From: Chloroflexi bacterium UBA4736
Lineage (GTDB): Bacteria > Chloroflexota > Dormibacteria > Dormibacterales > Dormibacteraceae
Direction: 5' to 3'
Assembly: GCA_002404015.1 (NCBI GenBank)
Contig: DHIW01000052.1
Location: forward strand, 4,532-68,531
Length of the DNA: 64,000 nt
The notes beneath the pieces are model-generated. The model did not search any database and was not told the DNA's origin. It saw only the letters and a program-made list of their open reading frames with translations. Positions within the stretch are counted from its first letter, which is position 1, and every line of letters starts with the position of its first letter. Shown here piece by piece: positions 31,661 through 40,790 of the stretch. The position numbers were made by a program, and so were the translations under genes.

Positions 31661-31676
31661 CCCACACTCGGTGCAG

Positions 31677-32594
31677 ATGCACCGGTCCGTACTTTCAAAA
31701 GAATCAATAGAGCTACTTCAGCCCCGGCCGGGGGCGGTCGTCGTTGACTGCACCCTGGGCGCCGGAGGCCATGCGCGGGCGCTCCTGGAAGCGATCCAGC
31801 CGGGCGGCCGCCTGCTCGCCATCGATCGTGATCCCGGCGCGGTGGATGCGGCCCGGACCCTGCTGAGCGGGTTCGAGCCGCACCCCGCGCTGGTGCGCGG
31901 CGACTTCGGCGAGCTGGCCCTGATCGCCCACGAGGCCGGTTTCGACAGGGTGGACGCCATCCTGTTCGACCTCGGGATCTCGAGCACGCAGCTCGACGAC
32001 CCCGGGCGCGGCTTCAGCTTCCGGTCGGAGGGCCCGCTCGACATGCGAATGGACCCCACCCAACCGGTGACCGCGGAAAGGCTCGTCAACGAGCTGACCG
32101 AGCGTGACCTGGCTGAGCTGATCCTGAGGCTGGGCGAGGAGCGCTGGGCGAGACGCATCGCCCAGTTCATCGCCCGCCGCCGTCCGCTGCGCACCACGCG
32201 CGACCTGGCGGCGGCCGTCGAGGCAGCCATACCGAGGGCGGCCTGGCCGAAGGACATCCACCCCGCGACCAGAACGTTTCAGGCCCTGCGCATGCGCGTC
32301 AACGACGAGCTGGGCAGCCTGGAGCGAGGGCTGAAGGGCGCAATCGAGATACTCACCCCCGGTGGGCGCATGGCGGCGATTTCCTTCCACTCTCTGGAAG
32401 ACGGAATGGTTAAAGCATTTTTCAACGCCGAGTCGAAGGACTGCCTCTGTCCCCCCCAGCAGCCAGTCTGTACCTGCGCTCACCGGGCTTCCCTCCGGGT
32501 ATTGACCCGGAAACCGGCCCGCCCCTCCGCCGAGGAGGTGGCGGCCAACCCCCGAAGCCGGTCGGCCCGCTTGCGGGCGGCCGAGCGAATCTGA
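31677..32594 (+). CDS. rsmH: 16S rRNA (cytosine1402-N4)-methyltransferase
   Basis: RsmH/MraW, about 305 residues. N-terminal HRSVLSKESIELL, SAM motif VVDCTLGAGGHARALLE, DRDPGAVDAAR, LFDLGISSTQLDDPGRGFSFRSEGPLDMRMD, FQALRMRVNDELGSLERGL and FHSLEDGMVKAFF are all present. It methylates C1402 in the ribosomal P site. GTG 31671 would add two residues. The first codons are unusually AT-rich for this genome, which may help initiation. Confidence 0.96.
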   Translation: MHRSVLSKESIELLQPRPGAVVVDCTLGAGGHARALLEAIQPGGRLLAIDRDPGAVDAARTLLSGFEPHPALVRGDFGELALIAHEAGFDRVDAILFDLGISSTQLDDPGRGFSFRSEGPLDMRMDPTQPVTAERLVNELTERDLAELILRLGEERWARRIAQFIARRRPLRTTRDLAAAVEAAIPRAAWPKDIHPATRTFQALRMRVNDELGSLERGLKGAIEILTPGGRMAAISFHSLEDGMVKAFFNAESKDCLCPPQQPVCTCAHRASLRVLTRKPARPSAEEVAANPRSRSARLRAAERI

Positions 32595-32607
32595 CTTCTC
32601 CAAAAGC

Positions 32608-32670
32608 CCTGGCGGCTTCCCGACCCTAACCCCCCCTCCTGACTCCCTTCCAAATAGGGACGCCGCCAGG
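32608..32670 (+). other. Long-range hairpin with C-rich loop between rsmH and ftsL
   Basis: CCTGGCGGC (32608-32616) and GCCGCCAGG (32662-32670) form a perfect 9-bp stem around a 45-base loop that is very C-rich, including a run of seven C. It lies in the 132-base gap between rsmH and ftsL. It could be a regulatory RNA structure or a Rho loading region; the function is unknown. Confidence 0.4.
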
Positions 32671-32726
32671 CACAACCACTCCAGCCAACGTCCCACCACA
32701 GACGCAGCTCACGTAAAGGCACTCAC

Positions 32727-33248
32727 TTGGTAACCACGCGCACAATCCATCGCCGCCGGCTTTCGGCCGGCACCAAGGGCCACGCGGCCCACCCCAGCCG
32801 GAGGCGCCGGCGAACACGGCTCGACCTGGCGATAGCCGGGACGGTGGCCGCGCGGCGCCTCCGGCTTTCGTCGTTCGCCCGCGTCTACCTCGTGGCCGGC
32901 GCCCTCCTGTTCCTCGCCGTCGCCTACCTGGTGGTCGGCGCCCAGCTCACCCAGACCTCCTACGAGCTGAGCCGGCTGCAGCAGCAGCAGGCCGACCTCA
33001 GCGCCACCCAGGACCAGCTCCGTTACCAGGCGGCGTCCATGCACACCCCAGCCCGGGTCGAACAGGCGGCCACCACGGCCGGCCTGCAGCGGACCTCGCC
33101 CGCCGGCTATCCCGCCTACCAGCCGGTCGCGATCGACCTGGGCGCCGCGATCGGCGCGGGCCGCCCCGACGACAGCCCGCTCTGGCAGCGGACGCTGGCA
33201 GCCGTTCTGGGCGGCACCACCAGGGACGCGCTCGCGAGCGATCGCTGA
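32727..33248 (+). CDS. ftsL: FtsL-like septum protein
   Basis: 173 residues: an Arg-rich cytoplasmic N-terminus, one membrane helix (FARVYLVAGALLFLAVAYLVVG) near residue 55, then a coiled coil (ELSRLQQQQADLSATQDQLRYQAASM). That is the FtsL/DivIC layout, in its canonical place between rsmH and ftsI. The C-terminal extension of about 70 residues is longer than usual. TTG start without a clear Shine-Dalgarno sequence. It overlaps the ftsI ATG by one base. Confidence 0.82.
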   Translation: MVTTRTIHRRRLSAGTKGHAAHPSRRRRRTRLDLAIAGTVAARRLRLSSFARVYLVAGALLFLAVAYLVVGAQLTQTSYELSRLQQQQADLSATQDQLRYQAASMHTPARVEQAATTAGLQRTSPAGYPAYQPVAIDLGAAIGAGRPDDSPLWQRTLAAVLGGTTRDALASDR

Positions 33249-35011
33249 TGGCGGCGGTTCGGTCCTTCTCGACCACCACCTGGCAGGGGCCGCGCCGCCC
33301 CCAGCGCCAGGTCCCCCGCATGCGGGTGCTCTGGCTGATGGTGGCCGCGATCCTGCTCGCCGCAACGATCTGGGGCCGGCTGGCCTACTGGCAGGTCGCC
33401 GAGCACCACCAGCTGGCCCAGGTCGCCTACGACCAGCACGTGGCCCGCATCACGCTGCCCGCCACGCGCGGCGTCATCTACGACCGCCAGATGCGGCCGC
33501 TGGCGATCAACACCACCGTCTACTCGGTCTATCTCTCCCCGGATTTCGTGCCCTCGAGCTCGCGACAGCGGGTCGCCGCGAGCCTGGCCAACGTCCTCGG
33601 GGTGAAGGCCGACGACGTGATGAAGGTGCTGGTGTCGACCCAGAAGTTTGCGTATGTCGCCAGGCGGCAGCCGATGGACAGGGCCGAAGCGCTGAAGAAG
33701 CTCAACCTGCCCGGCGTCGGCCTGCAGGCCGAGCAGCAGCGGACTTACCTGCCCGGGGGCGCCCCGGACAGCACGCTGGCCGCCAACCTCCTCGGCTTCG
33801 TCAACTACGACGGCCAGGGCCAGCGCGGGGTCGAGGCGTTCTACCAGGACCGCCTCTCCGGCAAGAGCGGCTACGTCTCCACGTACCGCGACCTGGCCGG
33901 CCGCGATATCGTGCTCGGCGACCAAACCCGGCGCGACCCTGTCAACGGGGCGGACCTGGTGCTCTCGATCGACAGCGACGTCCAGTACGCCGCCGAGCAG
34001 GCGCTGGCGGCGGGCGTGAAGGCCGCCAAGGCGGAGAGCGGCAGCGTCGTCCTAATGGACCCCAAGACCGGAGGCATCCTGGCCTGGGCCACCTATCCCA
34101 GCTACGACGCCAACAAGTTCACGACGGTCGACCCCAGCCTGACCCGCGACCCGGTCGTATCGGACACCTACGAGCCGGGTTCGATCATGAAGGTGGTCAC
34201 GCTCTCCGGCGCCCTTGACCAGGGCAAGATCACGCCTACCACCACCATCAACGACCCTGGGTTCCTGAAGGTCGGCGGCGTGACGATCCGCGACTGGGAC
34301 CTGAAGAACCACGGCACCGTGACCATGACCAACGTGCTCGAGAAGTCGCTCAACGTGGGCGCCATCAAGGCCCAGCAAGCCGAGGGCCCAGACGCCTACT
34401 ACCGCTACCTCCAGGCCTTCGGATTCGGCGCCGCCAGCGGAGTCGACGTCGCCGACGAGGCCGCCAACCCGCTGCGGCCCCTGGACCAGTGGCGGGAGTC
34501 GGAGCTGGCGACTGCGTCATTCGGCCAGGGCATCGCCGTGAACATGGTCCAGATGACGGCCGCGGTCAACGTCGCCGCCAACGCCGGCAAATACGTTCCG
34601 CCGCACGTCGTGGAGCGCGTCAACGGCCAGCCCGGCCCCGGCGTCAACGCCCCCATGACGCAGGCCGTGAGCCCGCAAACGGCCACCTTGATGACGAAGA
34701 TGATGGAGTCGGTCGTGCAGTCCGGCTCCGGCTACACGGCCCGGGTCCCGGGCTTCGAGCTGGACCAGGCAGGCAAGACCGGCACCTCGCAGATCCCGGA
34801 GAACGGCCAGTACTCCACCGACCACGTGTGGGCCTCGTTCGCGGGTTTCCTGCCCGCCGACAACCCCCGGTTCACGATGCTGGTCATGGTCCGCAAGCCC
34901 AACAACGGCAGCTTCGACCACAACGAGGGCTACTACGTGTCGGGGCCGATCTGGAGGGACATCGCGAAGTCGATGGTCCTCCAGTGGCGCATAACCCCCG
35001 ACCCCCGCTAA
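33248..35011 (+). CDS. ftsI: Class B penicillin-binding protein, division transpeptidase FtsI
   Basis: 587 residues: an N-terminal membrane helix, a dimerisation domain with RGVIYDRQMRPLAIN near residue 75, and a transpeptidase domain with the active-site serine in EPGSIMK (about 312), the SLN motif in LEKSLNVG (about 366) and KTGTS near 510. It crosslinks septal peptidoglycan with FtsW. No PASTA domains follow. It starts one base inside ftsL. A 64-base gap with a TTAAAT hexamer follows before murF. Confidence 0.95.
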   Translation: MAAVRSFSTTTWQGPRRPQRQVPRMRVLWLMVAAILLAATIWGRLAYWQVAEHHQLAQVAYDQHVARITLPATRGVIYDRQMRPLAINTTVYSVYLSPDFVPSSSRQRVAASLANVLGVKADDVMKVLVSTQKFAYVARRQPMDRAEALKKLNLPGVGLQAEQQRTYLPGGAPDSTLAANLLGFVNYDGQGQRGVEAFYQDRLSGKSGYVSTYRDLAGRDIVLGDQTRRDPVNGADLVLSIDSDVQYAAEQALAAGVKAAKAESGSVVLMDPKTGGILAWATYPSYDANKFTTVDPSLTRDPVVSDTYEPGSIMKVVTLSGALDQGKITPTTTINDPGFLKVGGVTIRDWDLKNHGTVTMTNVLEKSLNVGAIKAQQAEGPDAYYRYLQAFGFGAASGVDVADEAANPLRPLDQWRESELATASFGQGIAVNMVQMTAAVNVAANAGKYVPPHVVERVNGQPGPGVNAPMTQAVSPQTATLMTKMMESVVQSGSGYTARVPGFELDQAGKTGTSQIPENGQYSTDHVWASFAGFLPADNPRFTMLVMVRKPNNGSFDHNEGYYVSGPIWRDIAKSMVLQWRITPDPR

Positions 35012-35062
35012 CGCCCGCTGCCCCCGGCGCCCCTGCTCCGACACCGCCGGCCGCTCCTGCCG

Positions 35063-35068
35063 TTAAAT
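35063..35068 (+). promoter_or_regulatory. -10-like hexamer before murF
   Basis: TTAAAT, seven bases before the murF ATG, in a short AT-rich island. It suggests an internal, leaderless dcw promoter. Confidence 0.45.
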
Positions 35069-35075
35069 CGAACGG

Positions 35076-36404
35076 ATGCGTTTGAGCCTCGTGGAGGTCC
35101 TCGAGGCGACGGGCGGCGGCGTGGGCCGGGGCACCCTCCACGCCGACGCCTTCGGGACCTACCACACCGACTCCCGTGAAGTCCGTCCCGGCGGGCTCTT
35201 CTTCGCGCTGAAGGGCGCCGAGCAGGACGGCCATCGCTTCGTGCCCGACGCCCTCGAGCGGGGCGCGGCCGGTGTGGTGGTGGATCACCCGGTCGAAGCC
35301 AGCCTCGGGGCGGCCGTGATCCAGGTCACCGACACCTGGGCGGCCCTCTATGCGCTCGCCCGCTACGTGCTGGAACAGGTAAGCCCGCTGGTGGTCGCCA
35401 TCACCGGCAGCAACGGCAAGACGTCCACCAAGGAGCTGACGGCCGCCGTCCTGGGGGCCCGCCACTCAGTCCTCAAGACAGAGGGCAACCTGAACACGGA
35501 GACCGGGGTCCCCATCACGCTGCTCCGGCTGGAGCCGGAGCACACGGCGGCCGTGATCGAGATGGGCATGCAGGGCCGCAGCGAGATCGAGCGCCTGGCC
35601 GGACTGGCCTCCCCGCGGATCGGCGTTGTGACCGGCATCGGCACGGTCCACATGGAGTTCTTCGAGAGCCAGGAGGACCTCGCCCGGGCCAAGGCCGAGC
35701 TGCTGGCGGCGCTGCCGGCCGACGGCCACGCGATCGTCAACGCTGACGACCGGTTCGCGGACCTGCTGAGCCGGCTGTCGGCCGCGCCAGTGACGACGTT
35801 CGGGCTCGAGGCGGGCGACCTCAGAGGCGAGGGCTACCGGCCTCTCGAAGACGGGTCCGAGATGACCGTCGAGGGCGTGCGGGTGCGGCTGGCGCTGCCG
35901 GGGCGCCACCAGGCCCGGAACGCGCTGGCGGCGCTGGCCGCCGGCCGCACGGTTGGGATCGACCTGGCCTTGGGGGCCCAGCAGCTGCAACAGGTCCGCG
36001 TCGAACAGCGGCTGCACGAGCGAGCGGCGCCCGAGGGCTTCACGGTGGTCGACGACGCCTATAACGCCAGCCCGGAGTCGATGCTGGCGGCTTTCCAGAC
36101 GCTTGCCGAGCGCCCGGGCAGGGGCCGCCTGATCGCCCTGCTGGGCGAGATGCGTGAGCTGGGCAGCCTGTCGGAGGCCAAGCACCTGGAGGTGGGCAGG
36201 GCGGCCGCGGCCGCCTTCGACGCGGTGGCGGTCGTGGACGTGGGCCGGGGCCGGGAGCTGGCCGCCGCTGCCGGCGCGGAGCTGGTCGAGCCCTCGGACG
36301 CCGCGGCCTGGGTTCGCCGCACGGCGCGGCCGGGGGACCTGGTCCTGGTCAAGGCCTCCCACGGCCTCGCCCTCTACGAGGTGGCGCAGGAGTTGGCGCC
36401 GTGA
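35076..36404 (+). CDS. murF: UDP-MurNAc-tripeptide--D-Ala-D-Ala ligase
   Basis: Adds D-Ala-D-Ala to the muramyl tripeptide. 442 residues with N-terminal HTDSREVRPGGLFFALKG, the P-loop ITGSNGKTSTKEL near residue 110, NTETGVPITLL, the carbamylated-lysine region ARAKAELLAAL, and the C-terminal VDDAYNASPESMLAAF and GEMRELG. ATG 35076 follows TTAAAT by seven bases. Its stop overlaps mraY (GTGA). murE is absent from this cluster; the lysine- or DAP-adding step must be encoded elsewhere. Confidence 0.96.
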   Translation: MRLSLVEVLEATGGGVGRGTLHADAFGTYHTDSREVRPGGLFFALKGAEQDGHRFVPDALERGAAGVVVDHPVEASLGAAVIQVTDTWAALYALARYVLEQVSPLVVAITGSNGKTSTKELTAAVLGARHSVLKTEGNLNTETGVPITLLRLEPEHTAAVIEMGMQGRSEIERLAGLASPRIGVVTGIGTVHMEFFESQEDLARAKAELLAALPADGHAIVNADDRFADLLSRLSAAPVTTFGLEAGDLRGEGYRPLEDGSEMTVEGVRVRLALPGRHQARNALAALAAGRTVGIDLALGAQQLQQVRVEQRLHERAAPEGFTVVDDAYNASPESMLAAFQTLAERPGRGRLIALLGEMRELGSLSEAKHLEVGRAAAAAFDAVAVVDVGRGRELAAAAGAELVEPSDAAAWVRRTARPGDLVLVKASHGLALYEVAQELAP

Positions 36405-37342
36405 TCTTCGACGCCATCACGTTCGCGGTCAGCCTGGCCCTGGGCCTGCTGGCCTACCCATTCCTGATCAGGTTCCTGCGCCGGCTCAAGTTCGGCCAGG
36501 TGATCCAGGCCGAGCTCTCCGAGGCCCACCAGAAGAAGGCAGGTACGCCGACCGGAGGCGGAATCCTCTTTGTGGGCCTCGGCATTCTGGGCGGCCTGCT
36601 CTCGCTTGCAATGCACCCGGGTGCAGTGCCCGCTCTCTCGGGTCTGGCGATCGGGGGCGCTCTCGGTCTGCTCGACGACCTCACGAAGCTGCGGGTGGGC
36701 TCGCTCGGGATCCCCGCCCGCCTCAAGTTCCCGATCCAGGTCGTGGCGGCCATCCCGATCGCCTGGCTCGCCTACCGGGCGGGCGGCGATCATCAGCACC
36801 TCCTGCCTTTCCAGCTGGGCTGGCTGTACTGGCCGCTCGCGGTCGTTGCCATCGTTGGCGCGGCCAACGCCGTCAACCTGACCGACGGCCTGGATGGACT
36901 CTGCGGCGGCCTCAGCCTGATAGCGCTGGCCCTGCTGGCGCTGGCCGTTCCCGGTGCCCCGGCCGGTGAGCGAGCGGTCGCCATGTCGCTCTGCGGCGGC
37001 CTGGCCGCCTTCCTTGTATACAACCGGTATCCCGCTCGCGTTTTCATGGGCGACACCGGGTCTCTGGGCCTGGGCGCCGCACTGGCCGCTATGGCCATCC
37101 AGCAGGGTTACCTCGTCCTGCTGCCGCTGCTGGGGCTCGTTTTTGTGGTCGAGACCCTGTCTGTCATCATTCAGGTCGCCTACTTCAAGGCAACCGGCGG
37201 CCGACGCGTCTTCAAGATGACCCCGATCCACCACACGTTCCACCTAGAGGGTTGGTCCGAGAACCGCATCGCGCTCTCGTTCTGGAGTGCCGGCGCGGTC
37301 GCCGGGATTGCCTCCGGCTGGGTGGCGCGGGCGCTCGGATGA
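36401..37342 (+). CDS. mraY: Phospho-MurNAc-pentapeptide-transferase MraY
   Basis: 313-residue membrane enzyme that makes lipid I. About ten helices; EAHQKKAGTPTGGG near residue 43, GLLDDLTKL near 87, NAVNLTDGLDGLCGGL near 155, and FMGDTGSLGLGAALA plus the histidine-rich TPIHHTFHLEGWSENRI carry the active-site Asp and His residues. GTG start overlaps the murF stop and its own stop overlaps murD (ATGA). Confidence 0.96.
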   Translation: MIFDAITFAVSLALGLLAYPFLIRFLRRLKFGQVIQAELSEAHQKKAGTPTGGGILFVGLGILGGLLSLAMHPGAVPALSGLAIGGALGLLDDLTKLRVGSLGIPARLKFPIQVVAAIPIAWLAYRAGGDHQHLLPFQLGWLYWPLAVVAIVGAANAVNLTDGLDGLCGGLSLIALALLALAVPGAPAGERAVAMSLCGGLAAFLVYNRYPARVFMGDTGSLGLGAALAAMAIQQGYLVLLPLLGLVFVVETLSVIIQVAYFKATGGRRVFKMTPIHHTFHLEGWSENRIALSFWSAGAVAGIASGWVARALG

Positions 37343-38619
37343 GCCTGCCCAGCGCCGGTCGGAGGGCGCTGGTCGTGGGTCTGGGACTGAGCGGGTTGGC
37401 CGTCGCGCGCTTCCTGGTGGATCGTGGGGTCCGCGTGCGCGTCTGTGACCTGCGCCCGCCCGAGCGGCTGGAGGAGTTCCTGTCCCGGCTGCCGGAGGGC
37501 TGCGAGACGGTGCTGGGCGGATACGACCTGGCGGTCCTCGACGGCTGCGAGGCCGTGTACGCCAGCCCGGGCGTGCCCTGGGACGCGGAGCTGCTGCGGG
37601 AGGCCCGGGGCCGCGGCGTGGCGGTATCCAGCGAGATGGACCTCTTCTTCGAGCTCTGCCCGGCCCCGATCGTCGGTATCACCGGGACCAACGGAAAGAC
37701 CACGACCACCGCCCTGGTGGGGCGGGTGCTGGAGCGGGGCGAGCGGCCGGTCATGGTCGGCGGCAACATCGGCGAGACCGTGCTCGACCGCCTGCCTTCG
37801 CTGACCCCCGAGCATTGGGTGGTGCTCGAGCTGTCGAGCTTCCAGCTGGAGTCGGTGGCCGAGCCCCGGCCTCACATCGGGGTCGTGCTCAACGTCACGC
37901 CCGACCACCTCGACCGCCACCACACGATGGAGGCGTACGCGGCCGCCAAGGCCCGCATCGTGGAGTTCCAGGGCGCCGTGGACTGGGCGGTCCTCAACGG
38001 TCGCGACCGGGTCTGCCGGCAGCTGGCGGAGAGGACCCGGGCGCGCGTGGTCTGGTTTGACGAGCACCAGCCGCTGCCGCCGATGCCCATCCCGGGCCGG
38101 CACAACCTCGAGAACGCCCAGGCGGCGGCTGCGGTGGGCCGGCTGGCCGGTCTCGCCGACGACGCCATCGACGACGCCATCCGCCGCTTCCCGGGCGTGG
38201 AGCACCGGCTGGAGCTGGTCGGGGAGTGGGGCGGGGTGCGCTGGTACAACGACTCCAAGGCCACCAACCCGGACGCCGGCCTGGTCGCTCTGAGCGCGTT
38301 CGAAGGCCAGCACCTGGTGCTGATCGCTGGCGGCCACGGCGGCGGATTCGAGCTGGCCGAGTGGGTCGCCGAGGTCCGCCGCCGGACGGCCGCGGTCGTG
38401 CTGCTGGGCGAGAGCGCGACCGAGCTGGCGGAGGCCCTCGAGGGCCTCCCGCTCCGGCGCGCCGGCAGCCTGGCCGAAGCCGTCGCCACCGCCGCCGAGC
38501 TGGCTCGGCCGGGCGGTGTGGTCCTGCTCAGCCCGGCCTACAAGAGCTTCGACATGTTCGACAGCTATGAGGATCGCGGCCGCCAGTTCAAGGAGCTCGT
38601 AAGGGGGCGGCATGGCTGA
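37339..38619 (+). CDS. murD: UDP-MurNAc-L-Ala--D-Glu ligase
   Basis: 426 residues. N-terminal Rossmann VVGLGLSGLAVARFLVDRG, ATP loop GITGTNGKTTTTALVG near residue 115, VVLELSSFQLESV, NVTPDHLDRHHTMEAYAAAK, HNLENAQAAAAVG, and the C-terminal NDSKATNPDAGLVAL and LLSPAYKSFDMFDSYEDRGRQF. ATG 37339 overlaps the mraY stop, and longer upstream frames run inside mraY. It adds D-glutamate to UDP-MurNAc-L-Ala in the cytoplasm. Confidence 0.96.
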   Translation: MSLPSAGRRALVVGLGLSGLAVARFLVDRGVRVRVCDLRPPERLEEFLSRLPEGCETVLGGYDLAVLDGCEAVYASPGVPWDAELLREARGRGVAVSSEMDLFFELCPAPIVGITGTNGKTTTTALVGRVLERGERPVMVGGNIGETVLDRLPSLTPEHWVVLELSSFQLESVAEPRPHIGVVLNVTPDHLDRHHTMEAYAAAKARIVEFQGAVDWAVLNGRDRVCRQLAERTRARVVWFDEHQPLPPMPIPGRHNLENAQAAAAVGRLAGLADDAIDDAIRRFPGVEHRLELVGEWGGVRWYNDSKATNPDAGLVALSAFEGQHLVLIAGGHGGGFELAEWVAEVRRRTAAVVLLGESATELAEALEGLPLRRAGSLAEAVATAAELARPGGVVLLSPAYKSFDMFDSYEDRGRQFKELVRGRHG

Positions 38620-39832
38620 GGCCACAGAGCCGCTGGCGGAGGCACCCGAGGAGAGGGATCGCTGGCTGCTCCTGCTCACCGTCCTGCTGGTCGGCTTCGG
38701 CCTGCTCATGGTGCTCAGCGCCAGCCAGGCGCTCAGCATCAACCAGAACCGCTCGCCCTTCTACTACTTCATCCGCCAGGCCGCGCTGATCGGGGCCGGA
38801 GTTGCGGCCATGCTGGTCCTGCGCCGCCTTGACTACCACCGCCTGCGCCGGTTCGCGCCGGCCGCCGCGGGACTCGTCCTGCTCCTCATGCTGCTTGTGC
38901 TGGTGCCCGGTATCGGCGTCGATGTGAACGGCGCCCGGCGCTGGTTCAACGCCGGTCCCCTGGGTAGCTTTCAGCCCTCCGAGATCGGCAAGCTGGTGTT
39001 CGCGGTCTTCCTCGCGCACTGGATCGACAAGCGGGACGAGCGCCTGCACAGCCTGGCCGACGGCCTGGTGCCGTTCGCGATCATGTTGGGGGCGGTCCTG
39101 GCCCTGCTGATGCTCCAGAAGGACCTCGGCAGCGCCCTGATCATTACCGCGATCTTCATCTCGATCTACTTCTCGGCCGGCGGCTCCCATGTCCACCTTG
39201 CGCTGCTGCTGGTAGGCCTGCTGGTGCTCTTCCTCCTCTTCACGACTTTGGAGTCGTACCGCTCGCAGCGCCTGGCCACCTTCCTGCACCCCTTCCGGGA
39301 CCCGCTCGGCACCGGCTTCCAGTCGACCCAGTCAATCCTGGCGCTGGGCTCGGGCGGATTCAGCGGGGTGGGCCTCGGCCACTCGGTCCAGAAGTACCTC
39401 TGGCTGCCGGAGGCCCACACCGACTTCATCTTCGCGATCGTCGGCGAGGAGACCGGGCTGATCGGAACCACCCTGGTCCTGCTCGGTTTCGTGCTCTTCG
39501 CCGTTCGCGGCTACCGGGCGGCGATGCGCGCCCCTGACCGCTTCGGCGTGATACTGGCGGTCGGGATCACGACCTGGATAGCGTTCCAGGCCCTCATAAA
39601 CATGGGCACGGTGACCGATACCCTGCCCATCACGGGGGTGCCGCTGCCCTTCATCAGCTACGGCGGCACGTCGGTCGCCGTGACCCTCGCCGCCGTCGGC
39701 GTGCTGCTCAACATCGCCGGCCAGGGCGGCCGGCAGACCCTTCGGAGGTCGGATGCGACTCTTGATATCGGGCGGGGGGACCGGAGGCCACGTCTTCCCG
39801 GCGCTCGCCGTCGCGCAAGCGTTCCGCGCTGA
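38612..39832 (+). CDS. ftsW: SEDS-family peptidoglycan polymerase FtsW
   Basis: 406 residues with ten membrane helices. Signatures include GARRWFNAGPLGSFQPSEIGKL, QKDLGSALI, FGTGFQSTQS-like (GTGFQSTQSILALGSGGFSGVGLGHS), DFIFAIVGEETGLIG and PLPFISYGGTS. It polymerises septal glycan with FtsI. It overlaps murD by eight bases. Unusually, its last 80 bases overlap the start of murG in another frame, giving an Arg-rich tail (RGDRRPRLPGARRRASVPR). Confidence 0.95.
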   Translation: MAEATEPLAEAPEERDRWLLLLTVLLVGFGLLMVLSASQALSINQNRSPFYYFIRQAALIGAGVAAMLVLRRLDYHRLRRFAPAAAGLVLLLMLLVLVPGIGVDVNGARRWFNAGPLGSFQPSEIGKLVFAVFLAHWIDKRDERLHSLADGLVPFAIMLGAVLALLMLQKDLGSALIITAIFISIYFSAGGSHVHLALLLVGLLVLFLLFTTLESYRSQRLATFLHPFRDPLGTGFQSTQSILALGSGGFSGVGLGHSVQKYLWLPEAHTDFIFAIVGEETGLIGTTLVLLGFVLFAVRGYRAAMRAPDRFGVILAVGITTWIAFQALINMGTVTDTLPITGVPLPFISYGGTSVAVTLAAVGVLLNIAGQGGRQTLRRSDATLDIGRGDRRPRLPGARRRASVPR

Positions 39833-40790
39833 GGCGCCGGAGGGCGCGCTCCTGGTGGTCGGCCGTCGGGGCGGCCCCGAGGAGCGGCTGGTGCCCGCCG
39901 CCGGGTTCGACCTGGAGACCGTGCCGGTGCGCGGGTTCGACCGCGACGCGGTGTGGAAGAACGTCGCGCTACCGGCTGTCCTGCCGGCCGCGTTCGCGCG
40001 GGGCCTGTGGATAGTGGACCGCTTCCGGCCGGACGTGGTGCTCGGGGTCGGGGGCTACGTCATGGCGCCCGCCCTGGCCGCGGCGCGCGTCCGCCGCATC
40101 CCCTACGTGCTCCAGGTCTCCGAAGCGCGCGGGCTGGCGAACCGCGCCTTCCGGGCCGGCGCCGCCGCGGCCTGCGTGACCTTCCCGGGCGACGTGGTGG
40201 CCTTCCCCACACGGCGGACCGTGCTGACGGGATACCCCCTGCGCCCGGGCTTCCGGCGCCGGACACCTGAGGTACCGCCCCGCCGCCTGCTGGTGCTGGG
40301 CGGCAGCCAGGGCGCCCGCCGCCTGAACGAGGCCGTCTGGGCGGCGCTCACCGGCCTGCGGGACCGTTTCCAGGAGGTGGTCCACCTGACAGGCGCCCAG
40401 GGCGCGGCCGAGGGAGCGCGGCTGGCGGGCGACCGCTACCGGCCGCTGCCGTTCTCCGACGACGTGCCGGGGCTGATGGCCGAGGCCGACCTGGTGGTGA
40501 GCCGGTGCGGGGTGGGGACGCTGGCGGAGATCACGGCGGTCGGCCTCCCGGCGATCGTCGTGCCCGGCACCTTCGGCGGCGGCCACCAGGAGCACAACGC
40601 CGCCCAGATGGTCGCGGCGGGGGCTGCGGTCCGGGTGGGCGACGCCGACCTGACCGGCGACTCGCTGCTGGCGGCGATCGCAGCGCTGGCGCCGGATCGG
40701 CTGCGCGCCATGGCCGCCGCCTCGGCCGGCCTCGGCCGGCCCGACGCCGCGCGCGACATCGTGGCCGTCGTGCGGGAGGTCGCGGGATGA
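39753..40790 (+). CDS. murG: Lipid II synthase MurG
   Basis: 345-residue GT-B glycosyltransferase adding GlcNAc to lipid I. N-terminal LLISGGGTGGHVFPALAVAQAF, VLGVGGYVMAPAL, the second-domain LLVLGGSQGARRLNEAVW, SRCGVGTLAEITAVGLPAIVVPGTFGGGHQEHNA with the UDP-GlcNAc-binding Glu, and the closing helix. The ATG lies 80 bases inside ftsW, a much longer overlap than elsewhere in the cluster. Stop overlaps murC (ATGA). Confidence 0.95.
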   Translation: MRLLISGGGTGGHVFPALAVAQAFRAEAPEGALLVVGRRGGPEERLVPAAGFDLETVPVRGFDRDAVWKNVALPAVLPAAFARGLWIVDRFRPDVVLGVGGYVMAPALAAARVRRIPYVLQVSEARGLANRAFRAGAAAACVTFPGDVVAFPTRRTVLTGYPLRPGFRRRTPEVPPRRLLVLGGSQGARRLNEAVWAALTGLRDRFQEVVHLTGAQGAAEGARLAGDRYRPLPFSDDVPGLMAEADLVVSRCGVGTLAEITAVGLPAIVVPGTFGGGHQEHNAAQMVAAGAAVRVGDADLTGDSLLAAIAALAPDRLRAMAAASAGLGRPDAARDIVAVVREVAG

